A stretch of 64,000 nt of DNA from Favolaschia claudopus (lineage: Eukaryota; Basidiomycota; Agaricomycetes; Agaricales; Mycenaceae), in NCBI GenBank assembly GCA_037176885.1, contig JAWWNJ010000214.1:62001-126000 (forward strand), in the 5' to 3' direction. A program made the position numbers and the translations under genes. A model generated the notes under the pieces. That model saw only the letters and a list, made by a program, of their open reading frames with translations. It ran no database searches and was not told the DNA's origin. Below, piece by piece: positions 31,966 through 42,898 of the stretch (its first letter is position 1; the number at the start of each line of letters is the position of its first letter).

Positions 31966-32835
31966 CTAGAGAGCATCGTCGCCGCGCCAAACCAATCCCG
32001 GGGCAACAACCATGGAGGTTGGTTGAATAAGTGGGGGGTCAGAGAGAAGGCGTTTGCTCAACGCCACAATGACATCAGGTGGCGTGTCAATGTATAGTTT
32101 GAAGCAGTCAGAAGTCCAACGGCCCAGGCGCTGAATGTCAAGGTCGGAGAGACCGATGAGTCGAGCCCAAGTGGCAGCGCCACGGCGGAAGCTATGGCCC
32201 GAATATCCTGACGATGAAATCCCGACATGAGTGAGACAGGACTTCAAACAGTCGATGAAAAGCTTCCGCGAGAAAGCTCCATAGCCTGTACCATCGCGAG
32301 TACGCCGGCCCACAAACAGCGGGTCGTCGGGCTTGCCCGGCTTATTAAGGTGGGCGCGGAGGAGGGTGTAGGCACAGGTGGGCAAGCCAGTTTTTGCGAT
32401 AGTGATGCGCACCCCAGCGCGGAAGGGGTCGGTTTTTGAGGCCGGGAGGTCAACGGTGAGGTACTCGTCGTTTTGAATGATGATGTCGCGGCGCTTGAGG
32501 TTGAAAGCACCATCGAAAGAGTCGTAGGTGGTCTCGCCGCAGCGAAGAAAACCTGCGAAGGCCAGGGCGTAGGCAACTCGGAGAGTCTCGGCTAGCTCAC
32601 GAGAAACACCCCGCGGAAGGGAGATAGGGTTGGAGAGGGAGGCAATAATCTGGGCGAGGACGGGCTGCGTAATAGGAAGTCGCTCCTTACGTTCTGCATC
32701 CCCGTACACCCGGCGTATGCCACGAATCACACGCTCCAGAACGCGTGATTCAAAGGGGCGGGATTCGTATCCGAGGTCAGTGTGGAAGGACTTGAGGGCA
32801 CCAATGTAGCGCTTGATTGTTTTCGCGCTGCAGCC
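31966..32835 (-). CDS. Ngaro tyrosine recombinase (YR)
   Basis: Frame entered at the frameshift near 32837-32843 and closed at 31966. It catalyses strand exchange between the circular element DNA and the target via a covalent 3'-phosphotyrosine. Visible: an N-terminal helical part (TIKRYIGALKSFHTDLGY), the first catalytic Arg in FLRCGETTYD, a Lys/beta region (LPASKTDPF), the GHSFRRGAATWA box with His and second Arg, and WTSDCFKLYID with the Tyr nucleophile. The R-H-R-Y set is therefore complete. The upstream RNase H frame ends with the beginning of this domain (TACNSFESFCMRKYG), so RT, RNase H and YR were probably one polyprotein. Confidence 0.85.
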   Translation of the reverse strand, partial: GCSAKTIKRYIGALKSFHTDLGYESRPFESRVLERVIRGIRRVYGDAERKERLPITQPVLAQIIASLSNPISLPRGVSRELAETLRVAYALAFAGFLRCGETTYDSFDGAFNLKRRDIIIQNDEYLTVDLPASKTDPFRAGVRITIAKTGLPTCAYTLLRAHLNKPGKPDDPLFVGRRTRDGTGYGAFSRKLFIDCLKSCLTHVGISSSGYSGHSFRRGAATWARLIGLSDLDIQRLGRWTSDCFKLYIDTPPDVIVALSKRLLSDPPLIQPTSMVVAPGLVWRGDDAL

Positions 32836-34696
32836 CGGGGGGGAGGGATGCCGCCCATTCGAGAAGGTGTGCTTCTGAGGCTGGGTATGGAGAGGCACCG
32901 GCAGCACCGTATTTCCGCATGCAGAAGGACTCGAAGGAGTTGCAAGCCGTCTGGTTGACGCCGCGGGTGGAGGCAGCGAGGCCGTGCCAGAGGAAGTAGG
33001 CGACGAGCGGTGGTTGATCGACCCGTTCAGGCCATCCGGCGGGAGGTGGGGGGAAGGGAGTGTGCTGTGAGGCGAAGAATTGAGGTAACAATGGGCGAAG
33101 ACGTGGCATGTCAAAACGAGAGAGTGCGTCAGCAAGGTAGTTCTGTTCAGAGGAAACCCACACGCAGGAGATGGAAAAGCCGAAAGATAGCGCAAGAAGG
33201 AAGATCTCCCTCAAAAGGGCCTGTGCAGGCACCTCCCGAATAGAACCTCCATTCAAACCAGCTACGCCGCCGGTGTTGTCAACCCGAAGTAAGACCCGGG
33301 ACCCGGCCCAGGCTGGAGATGCCCAAATACGAAGAGCGTGGAGCACGGCCCACAGCTCCTTGAAAAGGATAGACTTTCCCCGGTGCCGCCTGGGTACTCG
33401 CATCGCAAAAAAATCGATAGGTGCCTCCCGGGGCCCAAGATGACCGCCAATTCCTTTCGAGGAAGACCCACTGGCGTCAGTAAAGATAACCACGCCCGGG
33501 CGGTGAGGATGTAGGGACTGGATACCGTTCCAAGTCGGAAGAAGACGAGCCCACCATTCCAAATCACGGCGTGCACCTCTCGGGATGCGACGCCGGCCAA
33601 AGGATGGGAAAAGGGACAGCGCATCGTACACACGACGGATGAAAGCGCGCCCCGCAGGCAGGACCTTTGTTGCAAACTGCAGAAGGCCTGCAATGGACTG
33701 GAGGTCCAAGAGGGTAGCCGACACCCCGGATAGAAGGGACTTGAGAGTAGCCATGGTGCGCTGCAGCTTCTCGGCAGGGAGAGCCACTGTGAAGGCAACA
33801 GTGTCGATCTCAATCCCCAGGATCACACCGCGGGTAGATGGAGGAATGTCCTTCCCTGCCTTCCCAACTGGATGGGCAGAGAAACCAGTCGCGTCACAGA
33901 TTGCGCGGAAGATTGCACGGTCGTGCTCTGCAAGGTCATACTCGCCTGCTGCGCGAGCACCAAAGAAGTCGTCGAGGAAGTGGTCAAGGGGTGCACCCAT
34001 ACGCTCCGAGATCCAGTGCAGGGCCTCCGCAAACAAGTTGAAAGTGAAGGGTGATGAGCGCGATCCAAATGGTAGGCGAACGTCAATGTAACCGACACCG
34101 TCGAAGTAGAAGCCATACAGCAGAGAGTCGTCTGGGCATACTACGATGTGGCGAAATGCACGCCGCAGGTCGATCTTCCAGAGGAGAGCGCCAGGACCAA
34201 GTCGGCGGAGGCGGTCAAAGAAGGTGTCAAGCGAGGTGTAGGAGAGTGTTACTGCGTCAGAGGAGATGCTATCGTTGATAGACGAGCCTCGAGGATAAGA
34301 GAGGTGGTGGACAGTGCGCCACCCGCCGTCTGCTTTGGGGACAGTGCCCACAGGTGAGTAAACGACCCGGCGCTGCTCATGAATGGGGAGGGAGTCGACA
34401 CGGCAAAGCTCACCCAGAGAAAAGTTTGCCAGAATATCTGCAGCGGTTACAGCGTGCTCGGACGGTGTGGCAGGCAGATTCCGTGAGAAGGCACGGCCCA
34501 CTCGGGGGCCGGTGTATCCAATTGACGCACCATAGGTACAGATATTATGTAGGTGTTGTACGAAGGAGGGATCAGGATAATCCTGAAGTAAGAAAGATAG
34601 CATAGCGGGATTAAGGGAGCTAGTAACATGCGGACCGGAGGTAGGGGCAACTGGGAATGTGATGTGTGTATTAAGACGGGAAGGGGGAGGAGGCAT
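32777..34696 (-). CDS. Ngaro reverse transcriptase and RNase H
   Basis: 639 codons from MPPPPSRLNTHITF; the true start may be a little different. RT fingers/palm: SPVGTVPKADGGWRTVHHLS, WKIDLRRAFRHIVV with the first Asp, LPFGSRSSPFTFN, and the catalytic pair in HFLDDFFG. RNase H follows with VVIFTDASGSSSKG, FKELWAVLHALRIW, LLRVDNTGG and QNYLADALSR, i.e. the D-E-D-D set. It copies the element RNA into DNA. The C terminus continues into the recombinase N-terminal region and is then out of frame at a run of seven G (plus strand) at 32837-32843. Overlap with the YR frame is a result of that shift. Confidence 0.88.
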   Translation of the reverse strand: MPPPPSRLNTHITFPVAPTSGPHVTSSLNPAMLSFLLQDYPDPSFVQHLHNICTYGASIGYTGPRVGRAFSRNLPATPSEHAVTAADILANFSLGELCRVDSLPIHEQRRVVYSPVGTVPKADGGWRTVHHLSYPRGSSINDSISSDAVTLSYTSLDTFFDRLRRLGPGALLWKIDLRRAFRHIVVCPDDSLLYGFYFDGVGYIDVRLPFGSRSSPFTFNLFAEALHWISERMGAPLDHFLDDFFGARAAGEYDLAEHDRAIFRAICDATGFSAHPVGKAGKDIPPSTRGVILGIEIDTVAFTVALPAEKLQRTMATLKSLLSGVSATLLDLQSIAGLLQFATKVLPAGRAFIRRVYDALSLFPSFGRRRIPRGARRDLEWWARLLPTWNGIQSLHPHRPGVVIFTDASGSSSKGIGGHLGPREAPIDFFAMRVPRRHRGKSILFKELWAVLHALRIWASPAWAGSRVLLRVDNTGGVAGLNGGSIREVPAQALLREIFLLALSFGFSISCVWVSSEQNYLADALSRFDMPRLRPLLPQFFASQHTPFPPPPAGWPERVDQPPLVAYFLWHGLAASTRGVNQTACNSFESFCMRKYGAAGASPYPASEAHLLEWAASLPPGLQRENNQALHWCPQVLPH

Positions 34697-34834
34697 TAGA
34701 TGGGCAGAGAGATGAGCAGTATGCAGAAGGGGTGATAGAGAGGGTGGGGTGCAAGGAGCCAGTGGACGAAGAAGAACCGAAGGGTTGGTCGGAGTGGGGC
34801 AGCGGCCGGACTCGGTCGGCGTGCCCCAAACATC

Positions 34835-35745
34835 CTACTTCCGCTTCTGAGGGCAAGCATGTGCGGGGTGGGCGCCCTGACACGCAATGCAGACGTGGCG
34901 GCGAGAGCACTTGTCGCCCATGCGACAACCAGCGGGATCCTGAAACTTGTAGCAAGTCTCATCAACCTTCGGACGGGATGCAGGGGCGCTGGGCTCGGAA
35001 AGGCGCTCAGCGAGGTCGCGTTTGCGCTTGGAGGAGAAGGGCGGGGGCAGTGGGTAGCGAACCAACCTGGTGGAGACGAGGCCCTGATCGGGCGTCACCC
35101 AGCGCGTGGGGAGAAAATTCTCCGCCATGCGCACACGAATAAATTCGTAGTGGTAACGCAAGACTGCGGACCACTCGTACTGTGTGGTGAAATCCATGAG
35201 CTGGCTGGTGTAGATGGAAAGGGCGGCAGCAACACCACCATTGGTGGTGTCAATGAGGGAGCGGATGCCGGTGTAAGTCGACCAGGCGTCAAGGAGCGGG
35301 GGCAAGGAGGGGAATGCCTTGACCCATGCACGGGGAAGACCCGCATCGAGGGGTTCCTCTGGTTGTTCCGGGGCGGCAACACCAGAAGTCGGGTGGAAGA
35401 GGATGGGCACGGGGGCAGCGGGGGCAGCGGCGGCGATGGAGGAGAGCTTGGGGAGGTCGTCGGCTTCGAAGGTGCCATTCACAATGGCGTCGATGTGCGC
35501 CAGCTTGACGCGGCGGTACCACATCGTGGGGGACCGAAAGGAAGCGGAAGCGAAATTGTCAAGCTCACCGGCGGCATTGGTAGTGGGGACCGTAACATTT
35601 CCGCTGCCGTTCGCTGCATTCGACGAGGATGACGCGGCGGAGCCGCCCGAAGGGTTGGCGGAGTTGTCGGCAATGGCCCGGGTCACAATGGCCGTAAGTG
35701 CGGCCAGCTGAGCCTCACTGAAGGGCGAGGGGTCGTCGTTGGCCA
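34835..35745 (-). CDS. Ngaro Gag-like protein with C-terminal Cys/His motif
   Basis: Start MANDDPSPFSEAQLAALTAI at 35745, just inside repeat A1, stop at 34835 (about 303 codons). A Ser/Ala-rich N terminus is followed by a conserved central helical part (LVRYPLPPPFSSKRKRDLAE near the end) and a Cys/His cluster CYKFQDPAGCRMGDKCSRRH then CIACQGAHPAHAC, a C3H1-like plus knuckle-like arrangement. It should bind the RNA and form particles. The RT frame begins about 140 bases downstream. Confidence 0.8.
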
Positions 35746-35759
35746 TTGGGGAAGAGAAA

Positions 35760-35880
35760 AGAACTAAAAAATGAGAGCACGGGCGAAGGAACGCGCCCGG
35801 TGGTGGTGGTCGAGGAAAAAGACGCGATGAGTCACAGTGATGACTCCCACGTGCATTCCTCCGAGTGTATACACTCACTA
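35760..35880 (-). repeat. Ngaro split repeat A1
   Basis: 121 bases forming the 5' end of the element; contains GAGTGTATACACTC, a 14-bp palindrome next to the terminus, and CGTGGGAGTCATCACTGTGA-type inverted words. The Gag start lies 15 bases inside. Confidence 0.88.
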
Positions 35881-38800
35881 AGAGCTCAAAAAACATGCTC
35901 CGAAGTTTTTCCTACGAGAAAGTTGCGGCGGCCAAATTTTGGCCGAAAGCCGTTTCCGCTGTTTGAGGCGGTTTCCGAGGATCGAAAAAAATGAGTTTTT
36001 TTAGGCACTGCCACCCATTGCCCCTTATGGAACATCAGCACGGGATCTATGGGAGTGTTGCCGCTCCTTGGATCACTGCCCTTCCTTGGATCATCAATTT
36101 CTCCTGCCACAACTATTGAACCTGGGCTCAAATCCTCTTACACAGTACATACTGTATGGGTTCTGCATTCACCGAATTAATTTTGAGGTGAAAACTTGAC
36201 CGCAGCGCGAGTGAGTCGAGGATTGGTGCAAATCAGCCACTGATCTCTTATCAATCGCCTTTCCGATTCGTGGATCTTGGTCCAATGTGTCAATGGAAGG
36301 CCCCGACCATTTTTGAGTATGATCTATGACCTCTTTGGGAGCACTTCTATTGAAAGGACAAGCTTTAGCTCCCTGCCTCCGGCACGGCCGACTCGCTGCG
36401 CTCGCCGACCTCCCTCCGTTCGGTCACACAGCTTGTTGGGGCTGGCCGCCCCAAACCCCGCTGCGCTCGCTCCGCTCGCGACGTCTAGTACGAACTCAAC
36501 ATCTCGACATTGACCCCGTGATTTTCTGTCAAAAGTCACGCGACTGATGGCCTGGCCCTCTTTTCAAGTATAGGATCGGGCAAATCAGTGCAGAAATGGG
36601 CCCAATAAATTTGGGAATGGTGGGAACCGGTGGAAGTGTCACATAATTAATATAATGTCACAGAGCTGCCTCAAAATCGGCGGTTGCGGGAGTCTCAAAA
36701 GTGCTCAAAACATGTCGAAGCACCGAGCATTCAACATAGATATAATAGAATATGCACTCCAGGCACAGCACCATTAATATTGTTCAGGATAGGGACAGAG
36801 CAGGAGGAAAAGAGAAATCAGCGAGTGACAGCATGATCCAAGGAAGGTGAATCGTGACGTTTTGACAGGTCAGCGCAATATTTTTTGTGGGCTCACGCAC
36901 AGTCTGAAGCACTCAAGCTGAAGCTGCAATTCAACGTATTTTGTGGTCTAGTATCTGCAGTTTTAAATTCAGGAGTTATTTGTATGACGTTGAAGAGTTA
37001 TAAGGGAAAGATCAAAGTGGTGATCCAAGGAGCGGCACTGTATAGCGGGTTATAAAGGTAGAGTTCAGACATGTACGGTTACCCCACGTGACGTACGTAA
37101 CATGCCCATATTGGGCCGGAAAACCTTGCGACCCTCCTTGCCATGACTGCACAACTGTTTTCCCCCAAACTAGCTCAGCGGTTTCATTTCATACAGTGCA
37201 AAGAGTCTTCAGAAATTTTCCCAGTGATTTTTGAAGGACTAGTTCCCAAAATACCTGCAACTCCAGTATTTGAGGGACTCTTCTTTCAATCTTGAAGATT
37301 TTACACCGCCAAAGTGCCCCCACGTCGGCTGCAGGTGGAAGCTTCAGCTGGCGGCAGCTGTGTCGTCATTCGATGCCAGCTGCCAACACATCGCTGACTG
37401 GAACGTCCAGCTGCCGATTAAGGTATTGGACCCGAGAGTCTTAATTTAGCAAACACTCTAGAGTAAGTACCGTTATAAACACCTTGTAAATTCCCACAAC
37501 ACATATTGATGATCTAGGGCAAGCCAAACTCACTTATAGTTACTATAACTTATACCAACCGAAGTCGCAATCCGACCTAATCCGGCCCATCGACCTACGT
37601 GCGTAAATTACACGACAAAAATCACGCGTAAAATACATGTAATCTACATTCTTTACATGGGACCTCCAGATCTTGCTGTAAAGAATGGTAAAATTTGGAG
37701 AGGCGGTCTGGCTTCCTGGGGACACTTCTCCCCAGCTTCCAGGTACAAATATCACCGATAAATTGAGCAGAAATGCTTGGATTGTTTTTACGGCGTATGC
37801 GCACCTGATTGCCGTATCACCGATGACGGGCGGATATTGATGGATTCACACTTCATTCGCACTACTTTCGCACTCACGAATGTTTCCATCGTGGTGGGTT
37901 CAGGCTCACTTTGGGTGGTCTGTGAAGCCTCCGGGTACTAGTGGACTTCTATGGCCATGTCCTGCGGCAGCCCCATGTAAATTTTACCAAAGATTACATT
38001 TTTTACAAATTTTACAAGGCTTTTTTTACGGTAAAAAATGTAAAAAATTTCGGGCCTGCGGCGCTGTAAATTACGGTAAATTACAGTGTAATCTATGGGG
38101 GTCTCCGACCCCCTTGTAATTTACAAAGTTTACAGACCCCAAATCATTTCTAACCCAGGCCTAATTTCGAGGGCTTTATTTTGCCGGAAATAGCCTCAGA
38201 TTGCCGAGATTTTTACTGCGTCGGGTATCGCGCGGTATCGCGAAGGCTCGGGAGGGCTGAAAGTGGGTGGAACTGGGCATTCGCCCAGACGAGACATGCC
38301 GATACCCGGCGATATTTTGACGATACCAGCCGAGGTCGGGTTTTCACTGGGCCTGAGCCCGCTGCGGTCACGATTAATTCACGCGGTGGCTTACGTAACG
38401 TTATGTAATGCGACAAATCCTCCGTGTCGTTTTCAAATGCGTCGAAAATATGTTTGGAAGCCTTTTAAACAAAGTTGCCTTTTTGGGAAAGATCACCTTA
38501 TAACTTCGCACTCACCAAATTAAAATTTGAGCCCAAGCCCCTTCACCAAGTCAAAGATATGCATATTGGCAACAGTTTGGTGACGTTAAATCCTTTATAA
38601 ATGTTTTGTGGGAGGAGGAGAAAGGAATTTTGTGACGTGATGTTTTGGCTTACATAACCACGTGTCGGATCAAAGCGACGTCTACCTTAGTCGTTGCGAT
38701 ACAAGTTGCTAAGCCCACTTTTCACGGCAAGTGGTCCGTCCAGGGAAGGTCAGTCAAGAGGTGAATCACAAGAGAGGGAGGGTCCGGAGAGCGCAACGGC

Positions 38801-38892
38801 GACGGCGAGATACGTTCGCGAGGTGGTGGTGGTGGTGGGAGGGAAGTAAGAGCTTTGTGAGAGCGTCCAGGACCCATGATAATATGGGCTAA
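35881..38892. other. Intergenic with a possible TIR element
   Basis: No gene supported. GCCGCTCCTTGGATCAC near 36060 and its inverse near 37019-37035 could be ends of a roughly 990-bp element (about 36053-37041); TGATCCAAGGAAGG recurs inside at 36836. A GC-rich patch at 36380-36485 has CTCGCTGCGCTCGC-like near-palindromes. 37600-38135 is rich in TGTAAATTAC words like the MITE at 2153-2557. Confidence 0.4.
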
Positions 38893-39192
38893 GGCCTGAT
38901 GCGAATCCTGACGAAAATTGACGATTTTGGTGATTTGGCCTGTACGAAATCCTGACTTTTGGCCGCCTTTGGGCACGGAGCCCTGGTCAGAATCCTGACG
39001 GAAACCGCGGCAGCGGAGATTTTTTTTCGGAAAACGCCCCGAAACTGCCCGAAATCAGCCGAAAATTCGGCCGGAAGCCCGAAACCTGACGATTTTGGAC
39101 GGAATTCTGGTCGAGGGCTGTGTAAATCCTGACTTTTTCAGCGGATTTTGGCCCCAAACGTCCTGACTTTTTGCCTCCACAAAAATCAGGCC
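38893..39192. mobile_element. Possible small DNA element with repeated TCCTGAC words
   Basis: GGCCTGAT at the left and ATCAGGCC at the right; between them AATCCTGACG/T occurs about six times in one orientation. No target duplication seen. It lies just upstream of the Copia remnant. Confidence 0.4.
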
Positions 39193-39333
39193 ATTATGGG
39201 GATTATCATGGTCCTGAGCGTCCGCAGCATATGTGCTGCGGATGTGGAGCTCTGACGTCACCTCTCGGCATCTCGGCATCTCTGCATTATATTTTTTTTT
39301 GCGATTTCTGCCCAGCACCACCCTCCGATTTTC

Positions 39334-41435
39334 ATGTCAAGTTCCAATCGTGCAGATACAGCTATGAGTATTCTAGCAGAGCTTTTTGCAACCAAACTGG
39401 TTGTAGAAGGTGATCCAGAGCAAATGGAACGGATCAAAATCACCAAGCATGTAGACGCTGTCAAGGGCTTATTTAACAGGCTCACCGAATTGAAATACCC
39501 CCTCTCTGATGACCTTCAGCCTTTGATTCTTCTCAGCACTCTGCCAAATGATAGCTACTGGACAGGCATTAAAGGAAATATTGTTTCCTCTCTTGGGAGT
39601 TCTATGACTTGGGACAGAGCTCGTTCCCGCTTGAACAGCATTGGGAAAGTACCAAAGGGCGAGGACAATGAAGACTCTGCTCTTTCTGCGAACTCCCAAA
39701 GCGCAGGCAAAGGGAAATCCCCCAAGAAAGAAGCAACCAAGTACTGTGTCATGCATGGACCTAACAATTCTCATAATTCTGATGATTGTCATCATTTGAA
39801 GAAACTGGCGCAGGAGTCCAAGAAAGTTGATAGTAGCAAATCGGGGAGGAAACCTAGAAAACGTCATGCTAAAGCAAATGCTTCAGCAACAACAGACTCT
39901 GACTCTGATTCAGATGACTCTGAACATGGTCATGTAGCTGTACCTTTTGTCTCTCAGAAATCTTACTCTGCTATGTCTGCTTATCTCTTGAGTGATTCAG
40001 CTTCTGCATCCAAAGCTGTGGTAATTGACTCTGGTGCATCAACCACGATGACTCCAAATGAACATTGGTTTGAAACTGGTACTTATCAGGTTTTAAATCC
40101 ACCAAAGAGAATCAGACTTGGAAATGACACTTACTGTGAGGCAATTGGGAGTGGAATAATCCGTCTATCCTGCAAAACTAAGCGGGGGATGTCTGATGTT
40201 AAATTACGTGCATTGCATGTTCCCTCCTTTGGCATTACTCTTGTTTCCGTGCAACAAATGGCTAAAAAGGGATACACTTGCACATTTGAAGCAAGTGACT
40301 GCATTGTTCGGGACCCAAAAGGGAAACGGATGATTGAAGCCAAACATCAGAAAGGACTATACCATATGGTCTGTACTCCACTTAGCGAAGATCCACATGC
40401 ATTATTTGCTATGGACATTAATCGTCTTCATCAAGTATCTGGTCACACAAATTTTCAGCTCTTGCAAAAATCTGTTGCTAAAGGGCGACTTGGTGAAATA
40501 ACTTCATTGACTGGAATTCCTAAATTCTGTGAGCCGTGCACTCTTGGGAAGATGAAGAAACTCCCATTTGCTAAAAGTGAAACCAAAGCTCGAGGTCCCT
40601 TAGACATTGTGTCATCCGATGTTGGAGGTCCAGTAGATCCTCAGGGCTGGGGTGGAGTGCGATACTGGGTGGTATTGGTGGACCATCACTCTTCTGAGGT
40701 CTGGGTCTTATTTGCGAAAAAGAAATCTGAGGTTCGTAGGAAGATCAAAGAATGGCGAATATTCGTTGAAAATCACTTCCGTACTCGGATTAAAAACTGG
40801 GAGTTCTGTGAAGGATGGATTCGATTTTTCCGTACAGATGGTGGTGGTGAATTCACATCCAAGGAGATGGAAGCAGATTTCAAGCGTCAAGGTATCATCC
40901 ATGAGATTACAGCACCCTACACCCCAGAACAGAACGGAGTTGCGGAGCGGATGAACCAGACTCTTGTTTCTCGGGCTACAACAATGTTGATTGCCTCTTG
41001 TCTTCCTCGGAGATTCTGGCCACTAGCTATGCTTGCAGCAGCTTTTACTATAAATCGAACACCAACCTCATCAAAGGGCTATCGCATCCCGCACGAAATA
41101 CTCTATGATCGTAAAATAAGCATACAGCACCTCCACCCATTTGGATGTAGAGCTTATCCTCTCATTCCTAAAGAGAAGCGCCACCGACAGAAATTGGGTA
41201 ATAAAGCCAAGTGTTGCGTCTTCGTCGGCTACCATGAAGATAGCAAAGCTTATGACCTACTTGAAATCAACAAAGACGGTAGCTATGGCAAAATCTTCAC
41301 TTCGAGACATGTGAAGTTCGATGATCGTGAACCTGCCAAGGCAATAGAACCCAAGCTTGAACCACCTGCTACTTCTAGGAAAGATTATGAGGATTTTGCT
41401 CAAACCTTACGCCACAGGACCATTCCTTCCTATCT
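39334..41435 (+). pseudogene. Copia-type remnant: Gag end, protease, integrase, no RT
   Basis: One uninterrupted frame of about 700 codons. It starts in the last part of Gag (ITKHVDAVKGLFNRLTEL...), then a knuckle-like CVMHGPNNSHNSDDCHH, an Asp/Ser-rich linker, protease DSGAST (about residue 233), gag-pre-integrase with HQVSGH and CEPCTLGKMK (the HHCC zinc site), and the integrase core with D in IVSSDVGG, D in FFRTDGGGEF and E in NGVAERMNQ. It ends with the HPFGCRAYPL segment and a KFDDREP tail. RT and RNase H are absent and no LTR was found. A MITE at 41436 ends the frame, but the sequence beyond it also stops at once, so the 3' part was lost earlier. Confidence 0.85.
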
Positions 41436-41817
41436 TACAGCCGTTTTGGAAACAATATACGGGTTTTGATCGAGTGGTGCTCATTCGTTTGTGCTTACCT
41501 TTGTTTTGCTTCCCGTCGCCAGCTCCACTTCGGCCGAATCTGAGTTTGCTTCCGCCACCTAGAGAACACCAGGAAAAAAACAGGGGGTTAACAGAACTGA
41601 GGATCAAGACTCAGCTGCTACTTGCCCAGAGTTCGACAGGGCCGTGACTTGCGAGCAAGGGCCAAAACAAGAGACCAGCGGCACTTGATGTGGTACGGCA
41701 ACACCCCACAAAGTGGTGCTCCCGGCTTTGCCGATGACAGAATCGTCAACAAACGTAAGCACAAATGAACGAGCACCACTCAATCAAAACCCGTATATTG
41801 TTTCCAAAACGGCTGTA
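41436..41817. mobile_element. TIR MITE family A, copy A2
   Basis: Complete, in opposite orientation to A1, with TACAGCCGTTTTGG ends and TA at both edges. It sits in the tail of the Copia integrase frame. Confidence 0.88.
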
Positions 41818-42890
41818 TCTCTCTCGGAATTGATCCGGCGGAGTTTCAATAAATGATAAGGCAACGATCACACTATAACGTCTTGGTGTAGTAACACCCC
41901 CCATACGGTCACATCAGTCACTCGTGTCATTCGCGGTACACAGACCCGTACCCAATTATGATCCTTTACACGTCCCGCACTACACTCATACTCTACGAAC
42001 CCGTACCTACTCCTTACCCGTACTGCTGCATAGCCCTACCGTGGCCAGGTACAGCATAGTATAGAAATTCAAATCAAAATCAAATCAAATTGGTCCAGTA
42101 AATTACATTGCTTTGGGGAAGCGCAAACTGAATTGCTGAGTCCGGTGCACTTGCTTCATCGGGCGGCCAATCTGGCCGCGGAAATTCTTTGGCTGATAGA
42201 CCCCCTAAATTCGCAGATTTTGGCTCAAATTTAGAGCTCTTTTGGAAGGATTTAGCGCGCGCAGCGCGGGAAAAATCATCGTTTTTGCCCTTTCCACTGG
42301 TATTCTACCCCTCGTAAGGCCTCGCTTGAGGCATTTTGTTTGGGGTGGCCAATTCGGTCGAAGGTAAAATATATATCTCGCCCAGTTTTTATTCTGAGCT
42401 CAATTCCTCTTGCCAAAATGTAGCTACCATGAAATGGAGCATTTCTGCAAGAGGATTAAAAAATCAGATTTTTACCTGATGAGATCAATGGGCCATCAAT
42501 TTCTGTACAAAAGTAGCGGTGACTAAGTGAGCGGCACCATAGATAAGTACACGAAAAATGCCCACTAACTTGTTAGTGGGTCTTGTGGACTTTAAAAACG
42601 CGTTTCGATTCGACTTTTGGCGGAGACTGTCACTGTTTTGATGCCATCTAATTCCATGTTTACCGCTGTGTACTCGCTGTGTCATGTTCGAGAACAAGTG
42701 CATCCACTCACATGAAAATTCAGAAAACATTGCTTCATCAAGATGGGATCGAAATCTATGTTCAGATAATTTCTTCCTGGGCAGGTCGTCCCTTACTTTC
42801 TTTCATCTCAAGATAGTTATTTGTCATTTCGACCTGCGTAAACTGTATGCCGCTATCGGCTGTCAAAGACGACGTGCGAACGACAAGTTG
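41818..42890. other. No gene recognised
   Basis: About 1.07 kb; short AATCAAAATCAAATCAAAT runs near 42070. The TSD of the next element starts at 42891. Confidence 0.45.
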
Positions 42891-42898
42891 GCGCCGAG

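Larger units (their letters stand above)
31459..35880 (-). mobile_element. Nearly intact Ngaro-type (DIRS order) tyrosine-recombinase retrotransposon
   Basis: Read on the minus strand the order is A1 (35880-35760), Gag, RT-RNase H, tyrosine recombinase, B1 (31878-31768), A2 (31768-31648), a 78-bp spacer and B2 (31569-31459). A1/A2 (121 bp) and B1/B2 (111 bp) look identical. This A1-ORFs-B1-A2-B2 split-direct-repeat pattern is the hallmark of Ngaro/PAT-like elements, which integrate a circular DNA by a tyrosine recombinase. There is no integrase, no aspartic protease and no target duplication, as expected. The B1/A2 junction represents the circle junction. Confidence 0.9.

Noticed and set aside
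33585..34091. Plus-strand frame of 168 codons
   Set aside because: Antisense shadow of the Ngaro RT coding strand.
34859..35632. Long open frame (257 codons) on the plus strand
   Set aside because: It is antisense to the Ngaro Gag gene and Gly/Arg-rich because of GC bias; no domain and no splice context.
36380..36485. GC-rich near-palindromic patch as a gene or terminator
   Set aside because: Short, low complexity, and without supporting copies in the window.
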